This document shows, one piece after another, positions 26,125-33,948 of a stretch of 58,746 nucleotides of DNA. The first letter of the stretch is position 1. Each line of letters starts with the position of its first letter. The position numbers and the translations under genes are program-made. The notes under the pieces were generated by a model. That model made no database searches. It was not told where the DNA came from and worked only from the letters and a program-made list of their open reading frames with translations. This DNA comes from JBMOKU01 sp049324315 (GTDB lineage Bacteria; Bacillota; Clostridia; Peptostreptococcales; Thermotaleaceae): positions 1 to 58,746 of the forward strand of contig JBMOKU010000050.1 in assembly GCA_049324315.1 (NCBI GenBank), read 5' to 3'.

Positions 26125-28125
26125 ATGGCTGGGAAAAAAATGCTGCAGCAAAATGAAGGATTTTTGGAAGCGTGGGAAACATATATTTCTACAGGGATTC
26201 TAAAAAAAGGATTAATTCGGAATGTAATAGCAGATTCATGGGTGCGCAGCAAAAAATACGGTGTTGACCCGTTGACACAGAAAGTAGAAGTTACACTTTC
26301 TGAAAAAGAACTGGAAGAAAGATATAAGGAATTTATGCCGTTGATCCGAACGACGAAACCGTTTATGGACAGTTTATATAATATTGTTGGAAAAGCAGGA
26401 TTGATTGTAAGATTAACAGACAAGGACGGCTATGTACTGGAATGCATCGGTGATCAAGAACTTGTTAGGACATATGGCAATCTTAGTATGTATAAAGGCT
26501 GTAATGTGAAGGAAGAGGTAATAGGCACCAATGCCATCGGAACAGCATTGATGATCGGGGGCCCCATACAAGTTTTAGGGGCGGAACATTACTGTAAGCA
26601 GTATCATAATTGGACTTCTTCTGCTTGTCCCATTCGGGATGAAAACGGAAGCATCATTGGTATTCTAAGTATGACAGGGCCCAGCAGCAATGTTCATCCA
26701 CATACCTTGGGGATGGTGGTAGCAACAGCAGAGGCTATCGGAAATGAAATGGAGCTTGAGAAAACCAACAGGCGATTAGATGTGGCCAATAAACATTTTC
26801 ATGCCATCATGGAATCAATTTCGGAAGGGCTGATCTGTGTCAATCATATGGGGATGGTCACCGATATCAATCTTTTTGCCAGAAGATTACTGATTTTAAA
26901 GGAAAAAGAGATTATCGGAAAAAATATTGATTGCGTATTAGATGATAGCCATCGAAATAAAATTTTAGAAATGATCAGTACGGGTCGAAAGTATGAAGAA
27001 GAAGAAATGTACTTTAAGAGTAAAAGAAGGAAGAGAATTGCCTGTCTCGTAAGCATAACACCGATTAAGGGTGAGAACAACAATGAAGTGGAAGGTATCG
27101 TACTTACGTTACGAATAGCCAAGAGGGTTCACAGCTTAGTTAATAAAATCGTTGGTGCGGAAGCCATTTATACCTTTGACGATATACTGGGAAACAGCAA
27201 AATGATTAAAGAAGCTGTAAAGGTTGCTTCTATTGCAGCCAATACGGATACGACGATTCTGCTGCTGGGGGAGAGTGGCGTTGGTAAAGAAATGTTTGCC
27301 CAGGCCATTCATAATGAAAGTATCCGCAGGAAAAGACCCTTTGTATTTCTTAACTGCGGCGCCATTCCTCGAGATCTGGTCGCCAGTGAGCTTTTTGGTT
27401 ATGTTGAAGGGGCATTCACGGGAGCAAAAAGAGGCGGTCATCCCGGAAAATTTGAATTGGCAGATAAAGGGACGATCTTTCTAGATGAAATTGGCGATAT
27501 GCCTTTAGATACCCAAGCCAACTTATTAAGGGTACTGCAGACCAAGGCCATCGTAAGGGTTGGAGGGCATGATGTCATACCAACGGATGTTCGCGTCATT
27601 GCGGCTACCCACAAAGACTTGCTGGAAGAGGTTGAAAAGGGAAATTTTCGAAGTGACTTATATTATCGACTGAATGTGATGCCTATTTATATTCCACCGC
27701 TGCGGGAGAGGCGGGAAGATATAAAGATATTTATTGATTACTTTATCGATAAATTCAGCAGACGTATGAACAAAGAAGTACAAGGGGTCCATAAAAGCTT
27801 TTATAAGGCAATGATAAAATATGACTGGCCCGGAAACGTTCGGGAGCTTCAAAATGTAATGGAACTTGTTATGAATATGGTCGAAAGTGGAGCGTCCATC
27901 GGTTATGAAAATTTGCCAAGTTATATGAGAAAAGGCGAATTGACAAGAGGAGAAGGGGTAAAACAAGAAATCTTTCATCTTGAGGAAATTGAAAAAATAA
28001 CAATTGCAAGGGCTATCGAGTACACGGGAGGGAATATGGCGCTTACTGCTAAAGTACTGGGTATCGGAAGAAGTACTTTGTACAGAAAGATAGAAAAATA
28101 TGGATTCATGCATCTGCTTAAATAG
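26125..28125 (+). CDS. Sigma-54-dependent transcriptional activator (AcoR-like: GAF-PAS-AAA+-Fis)
   Basis: The 666-residue protein starts with an AcoR-type sensor region (about 20-65, IADSWVRSKKYGVDP). A GAF-like domain (about 70-200, EEVIGTNAIGTALM; WTSSACPIRDENGSIIG) and a PAS domain (about 225-320, IMESISEGLICVNHMG) follow. The AAA+ domain has Walker A GESGVGKE at about 382, the sigma-54 contact loop GAFTGA at about 429 and Walker B FLDEIGD. A Fis-type HTH (ALTAKVLGIGRSTLYRKIEKY) ends it. It activates RNA polymerase with sigma-54. The perfect -24/-12 promoter just downstream makes the Mrp operon its likely target; the divergent nhaC operon is a weaker candidate. The effector is unknown. 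Confidence 0.94.
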   Translation: MAGKKMLQQNEGFLEAWETYISTGILKKGLIRNVIADSWVRSKKYGVDPLTQKVEVTLSEKELEERYKEFMPLIRTTKPFMDSLYNIVGKAGLIVRLTDKDGYVLECIGDQELVRTYGNLSMYKGCNVKEEVIGTNAIGTALMIGGPIQVLGAEHYCKQYHNWTSSACPIRDENGSIIGILSMTGPSSNVHPHTLGMVVATAEAIGNEMELEKTNRRLDVANKHFHAIMESISEGLICVNHMGMVTDINLFARRLLILKEKEIIGKNIDCVLDDSHRNKILEMISTGRKYEEEEMYFKSKRRKRIACLVSITPIKGENNNEVEGIVLTLRIAKRVHSLVNKIVGAEAIYTFDDILGNSKMIKEAVKVASIAANTDTTILLLGESGVGKEMFAQAIHNESIRRKRPFVFLNCGAIPRDLVASELFGYVEGAFTGAKRGGHPGKFELADKGTIFLDEIGDMPLDTQANLLRVLQTKAIVRVGGHDVIPTDVRVIAATHKDLLEEVEKGNFRSDLYYRLNVMPIYIPPLRERREDIKIFIDYFIDKFSRRMNKEVQGVHKSFYKAMIKYDWPGNVRELQNVMELVMNMVESGASIGYENLPSYMRKGELTRGEGVKQEIFHLEEIEKITIARAIEYTGGNMALTAKVLGIGRSTLYRKIEKYGFMHLLK

Positions 28126-28135
28126 TGAGTGACTC

Positions 28136-28211
28136 AAAATGGGACACGTGTATTGAAATAATACAAAAATGGACAGGCAAAACCATAAACAAGTGTACCA
28201 AAATGAAACAC
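28136..28211 (+). promoter_or_regulatory. Three direct repeats, candidate upstream activating sequence
   Basis: AAAATGGGACAC (28136-28147), AAAATGGACAGG (28166-28177) and AAAATGAAACAC (28200-28211) recur about 30 and 34 bases apart, close to three helical turns. They lie 115-190 bases before the sigma-54 promoter, the normal distance for enhancer sites. The first overlaps the palindrome ACACGTGT. Binding by the adjacent activator is inferred. Confidence 0.5.
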
Positions 28212-28217
28212 AATACA

Positions 28218-28255
28218 AAAAAAGGATTGATTTCTCGAAATCAATCCTTTTTTAT
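28218..28255 (+). terminator. Rho-independent terminator of the activator gene
   Basis: AAAGGATTGATTTC and GAAATCAATCCTTT pair around TC, with flanking A and T runs, so it may act on both strands. Confidence 0.9.
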
Positions 28256-28325
28256 TCCATGTTCCTAATAAAATGAATCAAGGAAAATCAATGCATACAG
28301 AGGATGGACAGTAAAAAAGAAAAGT

Positions 28326-28343
28326 TGGCATGAAAATTGCAAT
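28326..28343 (+). promoter_or_regulatory. Sigma-54 (-24/-12) promoter of the Mrp operon
   Basis: TTGGCATGAAAATTGCAA matches the consensus TGGCACGNNNNTTGCW at all key positions, including GG at -24 and GC at -12. The first operon gene starts about 280 bases downstream, and the matching activator gene lies immediately upstream. Confidence 0.85.
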
Positions 28344-28435
28344 AATAATTAACCATAGAGTTTGCCTCTAGGCTGACCGGGAACAATGTAACATCAAAAT
28401 CATATTATAACGGAGTCATGGGGACGGTCGCATTA

Positions 28436-28520
28436 TGAAGGTTTGAGATACAAGGTGCAAGGTTTTAGATTTATTGCATCCTGTACCTCGTATCCCGCAT
28501 CCTGCATCCTGTTCTGAAAA
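28436..28520. repeat. Imperfect palindrome with tandem heptamers in the operon leader
   Basis: ATACAAGGTGCAAGG (about 28447-28461) is nearly complementary to CCTGTACCTCGTAT (28480-28493). CATCCTG/TATCCCG heptamers follow in tandem (GCATCCT repeated). It resembles interspersed low-complexity repeats of Clostridia. GGGGACGGT at 28420-28428 looks like a piece of the REP motif at the window end. Confidence 0.4.
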
Positions 28521-28625
28521 GGATGGAACTGTTTCCGTAGTGAAGCGGATGTAACGCATTTAGTATGATTTATATAGGTTAAATTTTGATAAATATGACA
28601 AGTAATTTTGCACATGGAGGGCTAT

Positions 28626-29117
28626 ATGAGGAAAAAGATAATGATGATATTGATTCTTTCCGGATTTTGGATGGTTATATCTGAAACAATTACGGGTGAA
28701 AACATTATATTTGGTCTGTCTGTTGGATTATTGATGGCTGTTATGAGAAGAGAAATGAAAGGATTAGACAAAGGAAAAGGTTTTCTGACTATTCGGAATT
28801 TACATGCCTATGGTTATTATATGGGCGTGCTTCTTAAGGAGATTATTTTATCCAATATACAGGTGGCTAAGATTGTGCTTCATCCTATCATAGAGATATC
28901 GCCTACGGTTATAACCTATGAAACGAAACTGAAAACAGCATTCCATCGTACCATTTTTGCAAATTCCATTACCCTTACGCCGGGTACTTTAACGGTGTTA
29001 TTAGAGAATCAATCACTTACCATCCATTGCTTAAGAAAAGAGTATGCTGAACAAATCCAGAACTCAGCACTGGAAAAAATACTTTTGAGAATAGAGGAGC
29101 AGGAAAATGATCGATAA
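28626..29117 (+). CDS. mrpE: Mrp antiporter subunit E (MbhA-like)
   Basis: The 163-residue protein has two to three N-terminal membrane helices (MMILILSGFWMVISETI; NIIFGLSVGLLMAVM). A soluble tail carries the family motifs SPTVITYETKLKT and FANSITLTPGTLTV. MrpE is a small structural subunit of multi-subunit Na+(K+)/H+ antiporters. ATG 28626 is five bases after GGAGG; ATG 28614 overlaps the site. It opens an 11-gene operon and overlaps mrpF by 11 bases. Confidence 0.93.
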   Translation: MRKKIMMILILSGFWMVISETITGENIIFGLSVGLLMAVMRREMKGLDKGKGFLTIRNLHAYGYYMGVLLKEIILSNIQVAKIVLHPIIEISPTVITYETKLKTAFHRTIFANSITLTPGTLTVLLENQSLTIHCLRKEYAEQIQNSALEKILLRIEEQENDR

Positions 29118-29379
29118 AGCTTTTATTGTGTCTTTAATTATTCTGACATTTACCATTGTTCTATGTGTCGTTAGGGCAGTTATTGGCCCCAGTGCAGCGG
29201 ACCGCTTGATCGCTGTAAACGTCATCGGTACAAAAACCATTGTACTCATTGCGGTGGTTTCATTACTCCTAAAAGAAACTTATTTTATAGATGTGGCGTT
29301 GGTTTACGCACTGATTAGCTTCCTTGCTTCTATTGTTATAGCAGAGATGATTGAACGCAGAGGAGGGAACCTAGAATGA
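29107..29379 (+). CDS. mrpF: Mrp antiporter subunit F (MbhB-like)
   Basis: A 90-residue protein has three membrane helices and the typical segment RAVIGPSAADRLIAVNVIGTK between helices 1 and 2. It is a small subunit of the antiporter membrane arm. It overlaps mrpE by 11 bases and mrpG by four (ATGA), which indicates tight translational coupling. Confidence 0.93.
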   Translation: MIDKAFIVSLIILTFTIVLCVVRAVIGPSAADRLIAVNVIGTKTIVLIAVVSLLLKETYFIDVALVYALISFLASIVIAEMIERRGGNLE

Positions 29380-29690
29380 AAACCGCATTGATCTTTTTTT
29401 TACTAGCTGGAGGTTTGTTCTTCTTCAGTGTAGGAACAATCGGGCTGCTGCGGATGCCCGATTTATATGGAAGAGCCCATAGCGCTGCAAAATGTGACAC
29501 ATTAGGGGCTGTGATGTCCTTAACAGGTGTTATGCTTTACAGCGGCTGGAATTTTACGACAATAAAGCTTATGCTGATCGTTATTTTCATCTGGATTACC
29601 AATCCTACAGCGACACATTTTATTGCAAGAGTAGCGTTTTTAGTACGGTATAAGACGAGTAATGGAGTGAAGAAAAATGGAAATATTTAG
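29376..29690 (+). CDS. mrpG: Mrp antiporter subunit G (MbhC-like)
   Basis: The 104-residue protein has three membrane helices and the MrpG signature GLLRMPDLYGRAHSAAKCDT. ITNPTATHFIARVAF is near the end. It overlaps mrpF at its start and the next gene by 14 bases. It is part of the membrane complex. Confidence 0.93.
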   Translation: MKTALIFFLLAGGLFFFSVGTIGLLRMPDLYGRAHSAAKCDTLGAVMSLTGVMLYSGWNFTTIKLMLIVIFIWITNPTATHFIARVAFLVRYKTSNGVKKNGNI

Positions 29691-29916
29691 CTTGTTGATG
29701 ATCTTGTTTTTAATCGGTTCATCTATTGCAGTATCAATAATTCGAAGTCTTTTAGGGACCGTTATCGTGTTTATGACCTACAGTCTTGTCATGGCAGTGC
29801 TTTGGCAGCAGCTAAATGCACCGGATTTGGCAATAACAGAAGCTGCAGTCGGAGCCGGAATCACGACGATCCTTTTTGTATTGACATTGAGGAGATTAAG
29901 GGGTGACAACAAATAA
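29677..29916 (+). CDS. DUF4040/MbhD-like subunit (MrpA C-terminal part)
   Basis: This 79-residue protein has two to three membrane helices and the motif QQLNAPDLAITEAAVGAGI, typical of MbhD and of the corresponding C-terminal region of full-length MrpA. In many Mrp systems it is fused to MrpA; here it is a separate gene, as in archaeal membrane-bound hydrogenase (mbh) operons. The conserved acidic residues of APDLAITEAAVG are thought to line the ion path. The stop directly abuts the next start. Confidence 0.9.
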   Translation: MEIFSLLMILFLIGSSIAVSIIRSLLGTVIVFMTYSLVMAVLWQQLNAPDLAITEAAVGAGITTILFVLTLRRLRGDNK

Positions 29917-30204
29917 ATGATGAAGGTATTGTTTTCTATTCTGGTGACAGGAATGATCATTTCAATCCTTTTATTTGGGGTTGCAGAGCTTCCTGAATTC
30001 GGTGACCCGGATAATCCTGCCCATAATGATGTTTCTAGAAGATATATAGAAAAAGGTGTTGAAGAAGCGGGAGGTACCAATATTGTTACAGATATTATTC
30101 TAGACTACCGTGCTTTTGATACCTTTGGAGAGGCCACGGTTCTATTTACCGGTGTTATTGCCATATTAACTGTTTTGAAAAATGACCTAGGCAGGAGGGA
30201 TTAG
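29917..30204 (+). CDS. MbhE-like subunit (MrpA C-terminal part)
   Basis: A 95-residue protein has an N-terminal membrane helix and an extracytoplasmic segment (ELPEFGDPDNPAHNDVSRRY). DIILDYRAFDTFGEATV leads into a second helix. DYRAFDTFGE is the hallmark of MbhE and of the MrpA/MrpB junction. The gene starts at the base after the previous stop and ends one base before mrpB. Confidence 0.9.
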   Translation: MMKVLFSILVTGMIISILLFGVAELPEFGDPDNPAHNDVSRRYIEKGVEEAGGTNIVTDIILDYRAFDTFGEATVLFTGVIAILTVLKNDLGRRD

Positions 30205-30205
30205 A

Positions 30206-30625
30206 ATGAGTCACACCATTTTATATGTTATTAGCAAAATGATGATCCCTTTTATCCAAGTCTTTGGTATCTATGTGATTGTATATGGGCATCTGTCGCC
30301 GGGAGGAGGATTTGCAGGGGGAACCATACTGGCTGCAAGTTTGATTCTCTATCGGATTGTCTATGGAAAAGAAAAGGCAAATGCGAAATACCCTTTGGAT
30401 ATGATGATGAAATGTATGTGCTATGCTTTAATTCTCTATGGCATATTAAAGGGTTACAGTTTTTTAACCGGAGGAAGTCACAGCCATCTGCCTCAGCTGC
30501 CCTTAGGTACACCGGGAAATATCCTAAGTGGAGGATATTTACTGCCGTTGAATATTTTTGTGGGCATAACAGTAACTGTGACGATGTATTTACTATTTAC
30601 ATTGTTCCATGGAGGAGACGAATAG
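30206..30625 (+). CDS. mrpB: Mrp antiporter subunit B (MnhB domain)
   Basis: The 139-residue protein has four membrane helices and the MnhB motif YGHLSPGGGFAGGTILAASL. It belongs to the Na+/H+ antiporter membrane arm. AGGAGG is just before ATG 30206. It is followed by mrpC at essentially no distance. Confidence 0.93.
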   Translation: MSHTILYVISKMMIPFIQVFGIYVIVYGHLSPGGGFAGGTILAASLILYRIVYGKEKANAKYPLDMMMKCMCYALILYGILKGYSFLTGGSHSHLPQLPLGTPGNILSGGYLLPLNIFVGITVTVTMYLLFTLFHGGDE

Positions 30626-30626
30626 A

Positions 30627-30989
30627 ATGGAAAAGCTACTGATCAACTATTTTGAAACGAGTTCTATGATTCTTTTTGGTGTAGGCTTTGCTACGCTGCT
30701 TCTGCACAATAATCTAATTAAAAAGATTATCGGCATGAACATCATGGACACGGCAGTATTTTTATTCTTCATTGCTAAAGGCTATATACCTGGGAGAGAA
30801 GCCCCCATCATCAAAGGGCTGCATAAAGGTGTAGAAGGCTATGTAAACCCTGTGCCCTCGGCACTGATGCTGACCGGAATCGTTGTAGCAGTCAGTACGA
30901 CAGCCTTTGCCCTTGCTCTAACTGTAAAGCTTCATGAAAAATACGGTACGGTGGAATTAGATCAAATTATAAAGATGAGAGGTGATTAG
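30627..30989 (+). CDS. mrpC: Mrp antiporter subunit C (NuoK-like)
   Basis: A 120-residue protein has three membrane helices in the NuoK/MnhC fold. KIIGMNIMDTAVFLFF is in helix 2, and NPVPSALMLTGIVVAVSTTA precedes the last helix. ATG 30627 follows GGAGG at 11 bases; an in-frame ATG at 30609 inside mrpB is possible. The short insertion GYIPGREAPIIKGLHKG resembles MbhG-type subunits. Confidence 0.92.
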   Translation: MEKLLINYFETSSMILFGVGFATLLLHNNLIKKIIGMNIMDTAVFLFFIAKGYIPGREAPIIKGLHKGVEGYVNPVPSALMLTGIVVAVSTTAFALALTVKLHEKYGTVELDQIIKMRGD

Positions 30990-30990
30990 T

Positions 30991-32463
30991 ATGTATGCAG
31001 CAAGGAACTTCCCTTTAATCATGATATTAATGTTATTCATAAGCGCGTTTACCATGCCACTAATCAAGAATAACAGGACCATCAAGAGACTTAGTATCGG
31101 AACCATGATAATATCAACAGGACTAGGACTTTCGACTTTACTTACCGTCATCAAGAGCGGCAGTTTCTTCTATCGGGTAGGGCACTGGGATGCACCATGG
31201 GGTATCGAACTTTATATTAGTCCTCTCGAAGCTGCAGTGAGTGTTTTATTTACCTCCGTTGCGGCGCTGATTTTATGGTATTCATTTTACACCATCGAAA
31301 AGGAAATTTCATCGGATAAAGTATCCTTTTACTATCTATTGATTCATGTACTTATCGGTTCCCTTTTGGGAATTGTCTTTACAAACGACATATTTAACGC
31401 ATTTGTTTTTATTGAAATCAGTACCTTGGCCTCTTGCGGCATTGTAGTTATCAAGGACAAAAAAGAGAATATCAAAGCAGCACTGAAATATTTGATTTTG
31501 AGCGTGCTGGGATCAGGACTGTTTCTCATGGGGATTGCCTTTCTATATTCTATTACGGGGAATTTAAATATCAGTTTTATTCAAATGGAAATCATGAAGG
31601 TAAAGGATGCATATCCCGATATCATTCTAATTGCGGTTTCATTGTTTACTGTAGGATTAGGGGTTAAAAGTGCCATGTTTCCCCTTCATACCTGGCTGCC
31701 GGATGCCCATTCCAATGCACCTTCAGCCTCCAGCGCCATTCTTTCATCTTTGGTTTTGAAGGGATTTGTGCTCCTGTTGGTTAAGCTGCTGTTTAGAGCA
31801 TTGGGATTAGAACTGTTGAAAGAACTGCCTATCTTTGATTTGATACTGGCTTTGGGTAGTTTAGGAATGATTTTGGGATCCATTTTTGCAATTCTTCAAA
31901 AGGAAATCAAACGGGTGATTGCCTACTCCAGCGTAGCACAAATGGGCTATATATTCTTTGGCATTGGTTTAGCAAGTGAGCTGGGGACGGCTGTTGCAGT
32001 TTATCATATATTTGGTCATGCGGTTACAAAGGCTTTATTGTTTCTAACAGTTGGTGCAATGATTGAAATGACAGGAAAGAAAAAGGTAGAGGAATTAAAG
32101 GGCATAGGCAAGGAGATGCCTCTTACCTTGGGATTATTTACAGTAGGCGCATTATCTATGGTGGGAATACCCATCCTACCCGGATTTGTAAGCAAATGGA
32201 ATCTCGCGTTGGCAAGTATATCCTCCGGGAAGCCTATTCTGATTGCCGTTATACTAATCAGCAGTATTCTAAATGCTCTTTACTATTTCCCAGTGGTAAT
32301 CAACGGCTTTTTCGGAGAAGAAAACCTGAAAGGCTTACAATTTAGGTCAAAGCAGAAGCCTGTAAAGGAAATGCTTCCAGTGATTTGTCTATCCATAGGA
32401 ATGTTTTTTGTAGGATTGGTATCAAACAGTTTGATAAATCTGTTTGGCCAAGGCTTAAGATAA
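30991..32463 (+). CDS. mrpD: Proton-translocating antiporter subunit D (NuoN/MrpD/MbhH-like)
   Basis: The 490-residue protein has about 14 membrane helices. It has the conserved helix-5 Glu (VFIEISTLASCG), helix-7 Lys region (GLGVKSAMFPLHTWLPDAHS) and a later Lys (LQKEIKRVIAYSSVAQMGY). These are the proton-path features of complex I antiporter-like subunits. ATG 30991 follows AGGTGATT; a GTG nine bases earlier overlaps that site. It is the first of three large antiporter-like subunits in the operon. Confidence 0.92.
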   Translation: MYAARNFPLIMILMLFISAFTMPLIKNNRTIKRLSIGTMIISTGLGLSTLLTVIKSGSFFYRVGHWDAPWGIELYISPLEAAVSVLFTSVAALILWYSFYTIEKEISSDKVSFYYLLIHVLIGSLLGIVFTNDIFNAFVFIEISTLASCGIVVIKDKKENIKAALKYLILSVLGSGLFLMGIAFLYSITGNLNISFIQMEIMKVKDAYPDIILIAVSLFTVGLGVKSAMFPLHTWLPDAHSNAPSASSAILSSLVLKGFVLLLVKLLFRALGLELLKELPIFDLILALGSLGMILGSIFAILQKEIKRVIAYSSVAQMGYIFFGIGLASELGTAVAVYHIFGHAVTKALLFLTVGAMIEMTGKKKVEELKGIGKEMPLTLGLFTVGALSMVGIPILPGFVSKWNLALASISSGKPILIAVILISSILNALYYFPVVINGFFGEENLKGLQFRSKQKPVKEMLPVICLSIGMFFVGLVSNSLINLFGQGLR

Positions 32464-32476
32464 GGGGGGTAAGATA

Positions 32477-33928
32477 TTGAGTCATTTTATTGTGTTGTTT
32501 CCTGTGCTATTACCCTTCTTATATGCTACGATTTATGCTTTCAGCAAATTTAATAAGAATAAAACCAGGGAAATTTTTATAGCAGCAGGAATTGTGGGAA
32601 ATTTTCTATTGCTGGCTGTGATTCTATGGAATGGTTCCTTACCGGGTTTTCACTTGTTTAAACTTAATGAGTTTGTAGATATATATTTTCGTATTGATAA
32701 AATGGGTACGCTCTTTTCTGTACTGGCATCGATTCTATGGATTTTTACCATGTTTTTTTCCATGGAATATATGACCCATGAAAAGAATACCAAACGTTTC
32801 TTTACCTTCTTTATCTTAAACCTAGGGATTATTATGGGGATTGCCTTCTCAGGAAATCTTTTTACCCTATATATCTTTTACGAGCTCCTTACCTTGGCCA
32901 CCTATCCATTGGTGATCCACGCCGAGACGGAGGAAGCCCTTTATAGTGGTAAAAAATATTTAGTCTATTCTTTTTTCGGAGCAACGTTAGTATTGTTGGG
33001 GATGATTCTCTTATTCAGCATAACGAATGATTTGGATTTTATACCCAAAGGTATTGTGGGAAGCTTAGGCAGCGATGAAGGGATGCTGATGATTGCTTAT
33101 GTTGTGATGTTTATCGGCTTTGGCGTAAAGGCAGCCCTTGTTCCTTTTCATTCGTGGCTTCCGTCGGCTATGGTTGCGCCAACACCGGTCAGTGCCTTGC
33201 TGCATGCTGTTGCCGTGGTGAAATCCGGGATATTTGCCCTGATACGTGTCAGCTATTTTGTTTTCGGCACAGAGGCATTACTGGGGATGAAGGGGCGTTT
33301 GTGGATCAATGGGTTAGTGGTTTTCACCATCATTTTAGGCTCATTGATGGCCCTGCATCAAGATAACTTAAAGAAGCGTTTGGCATATTCTACCATAAGC
33401 CAACTGGGCTACATCTTACTGGGAATTGTATTAATCAATAAAAATGCGCTGATTGGCGGCTTGTTCCATTTAATCAATCATGCGGTTATTAAAATCACCT
33501 TGTTTTTTATCGTAGGTGCTATTTATTATATGACAGGCAAAAAATATATTCATGAAATTAAAGGGATTGGTAGAGAAATGCCCATCACCATGCTTTGCTT
33601 CAGCATCGCATCGATCTCCTTGATCGGTATACCGCCCACCAACGGATTTGCCAGCAAATGGTTTTTAGCCTTGGGAGGAATAGCAGCCAACAAGGTTTTC
33701 TTTGTCATCATCTTGTTGTTTAGTGCCTTCTTCACAGCGGGATATCTCCTGCCCATCGTTGTAACGGCATTCTTCCAAGGGGAAGAAAAGAGTCAAAGGG
33801 AGAAGCAAGAACCTCCTCTAAAGATTCTGATACCCATTGTTACATTAACAGGGATTATTGTTATATTAGGACTGTTTCCAAATGTAGTGCTTAACTTTAT
33901 CGAGAGTATTGCCGGGGAAATCATGTAA
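32477..33928 (+). CDS. Second antiporter-like subunit (NuoM/MrpD-like)
   Basis: This 483-residue protein has about 14 helices and the same ion-path motifs: IFYELLTLATYPLV (Glu), FGVKAALVPFHSWLPSAMV (Lys) and HQDNLKKRLAYSTISQLGY. The start appears to be TTG 32477, seven bases after a GGGGGG run; no better in-frame ATG is near. A second MrpD-like subunit is more than a standard Mrp complex has, where only MrpA and MrpD are antiporter-like. Confidence 0.9.
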   Translation: MSHFIVLFPVLLPFLYATIYAFSKFNKNKTREIFIAAGIVGNFLLLAVILWNGSLPGFHLFKLNEFVDIYFRIDKMGTLFSVLASILWIFTMFFSMEYMTHEKNTKRFFTFFILNLGIIMGIAFSGNLFTLYIFYELLTLATYPLVIHAETEEALYSGKKYLVYSFFGATLVLLGMILLFSITNDLDFIPKGIVGSLGSDEGMLMIAYVVMFIGFGVKAALVPFHSWLPSAMVAPTPVSALLHAVAVVKSGIFALIRVSYFVFGTEALLGMKGRLWINGLVVFTIILGSLMALHQDNLKKRLAYSTISQLGYILLGIVLINKNALIGGLFHLINHAVIKITLFFIVGAIYYMTGKKYIHEIKGIGREMPITMLCFSIASISLIGIPPTNGFASKWFLALGGIAANKVFFVIILLFSAFFTAGYLLPIVVTAFFQGEEKSQREKQEPPLKILIPIVTLTGIIVILGLFPNVVLNFIESIAGEIM

Positions 33929-33948
33929 TGAAAGGTAGGTGAGAAGAA

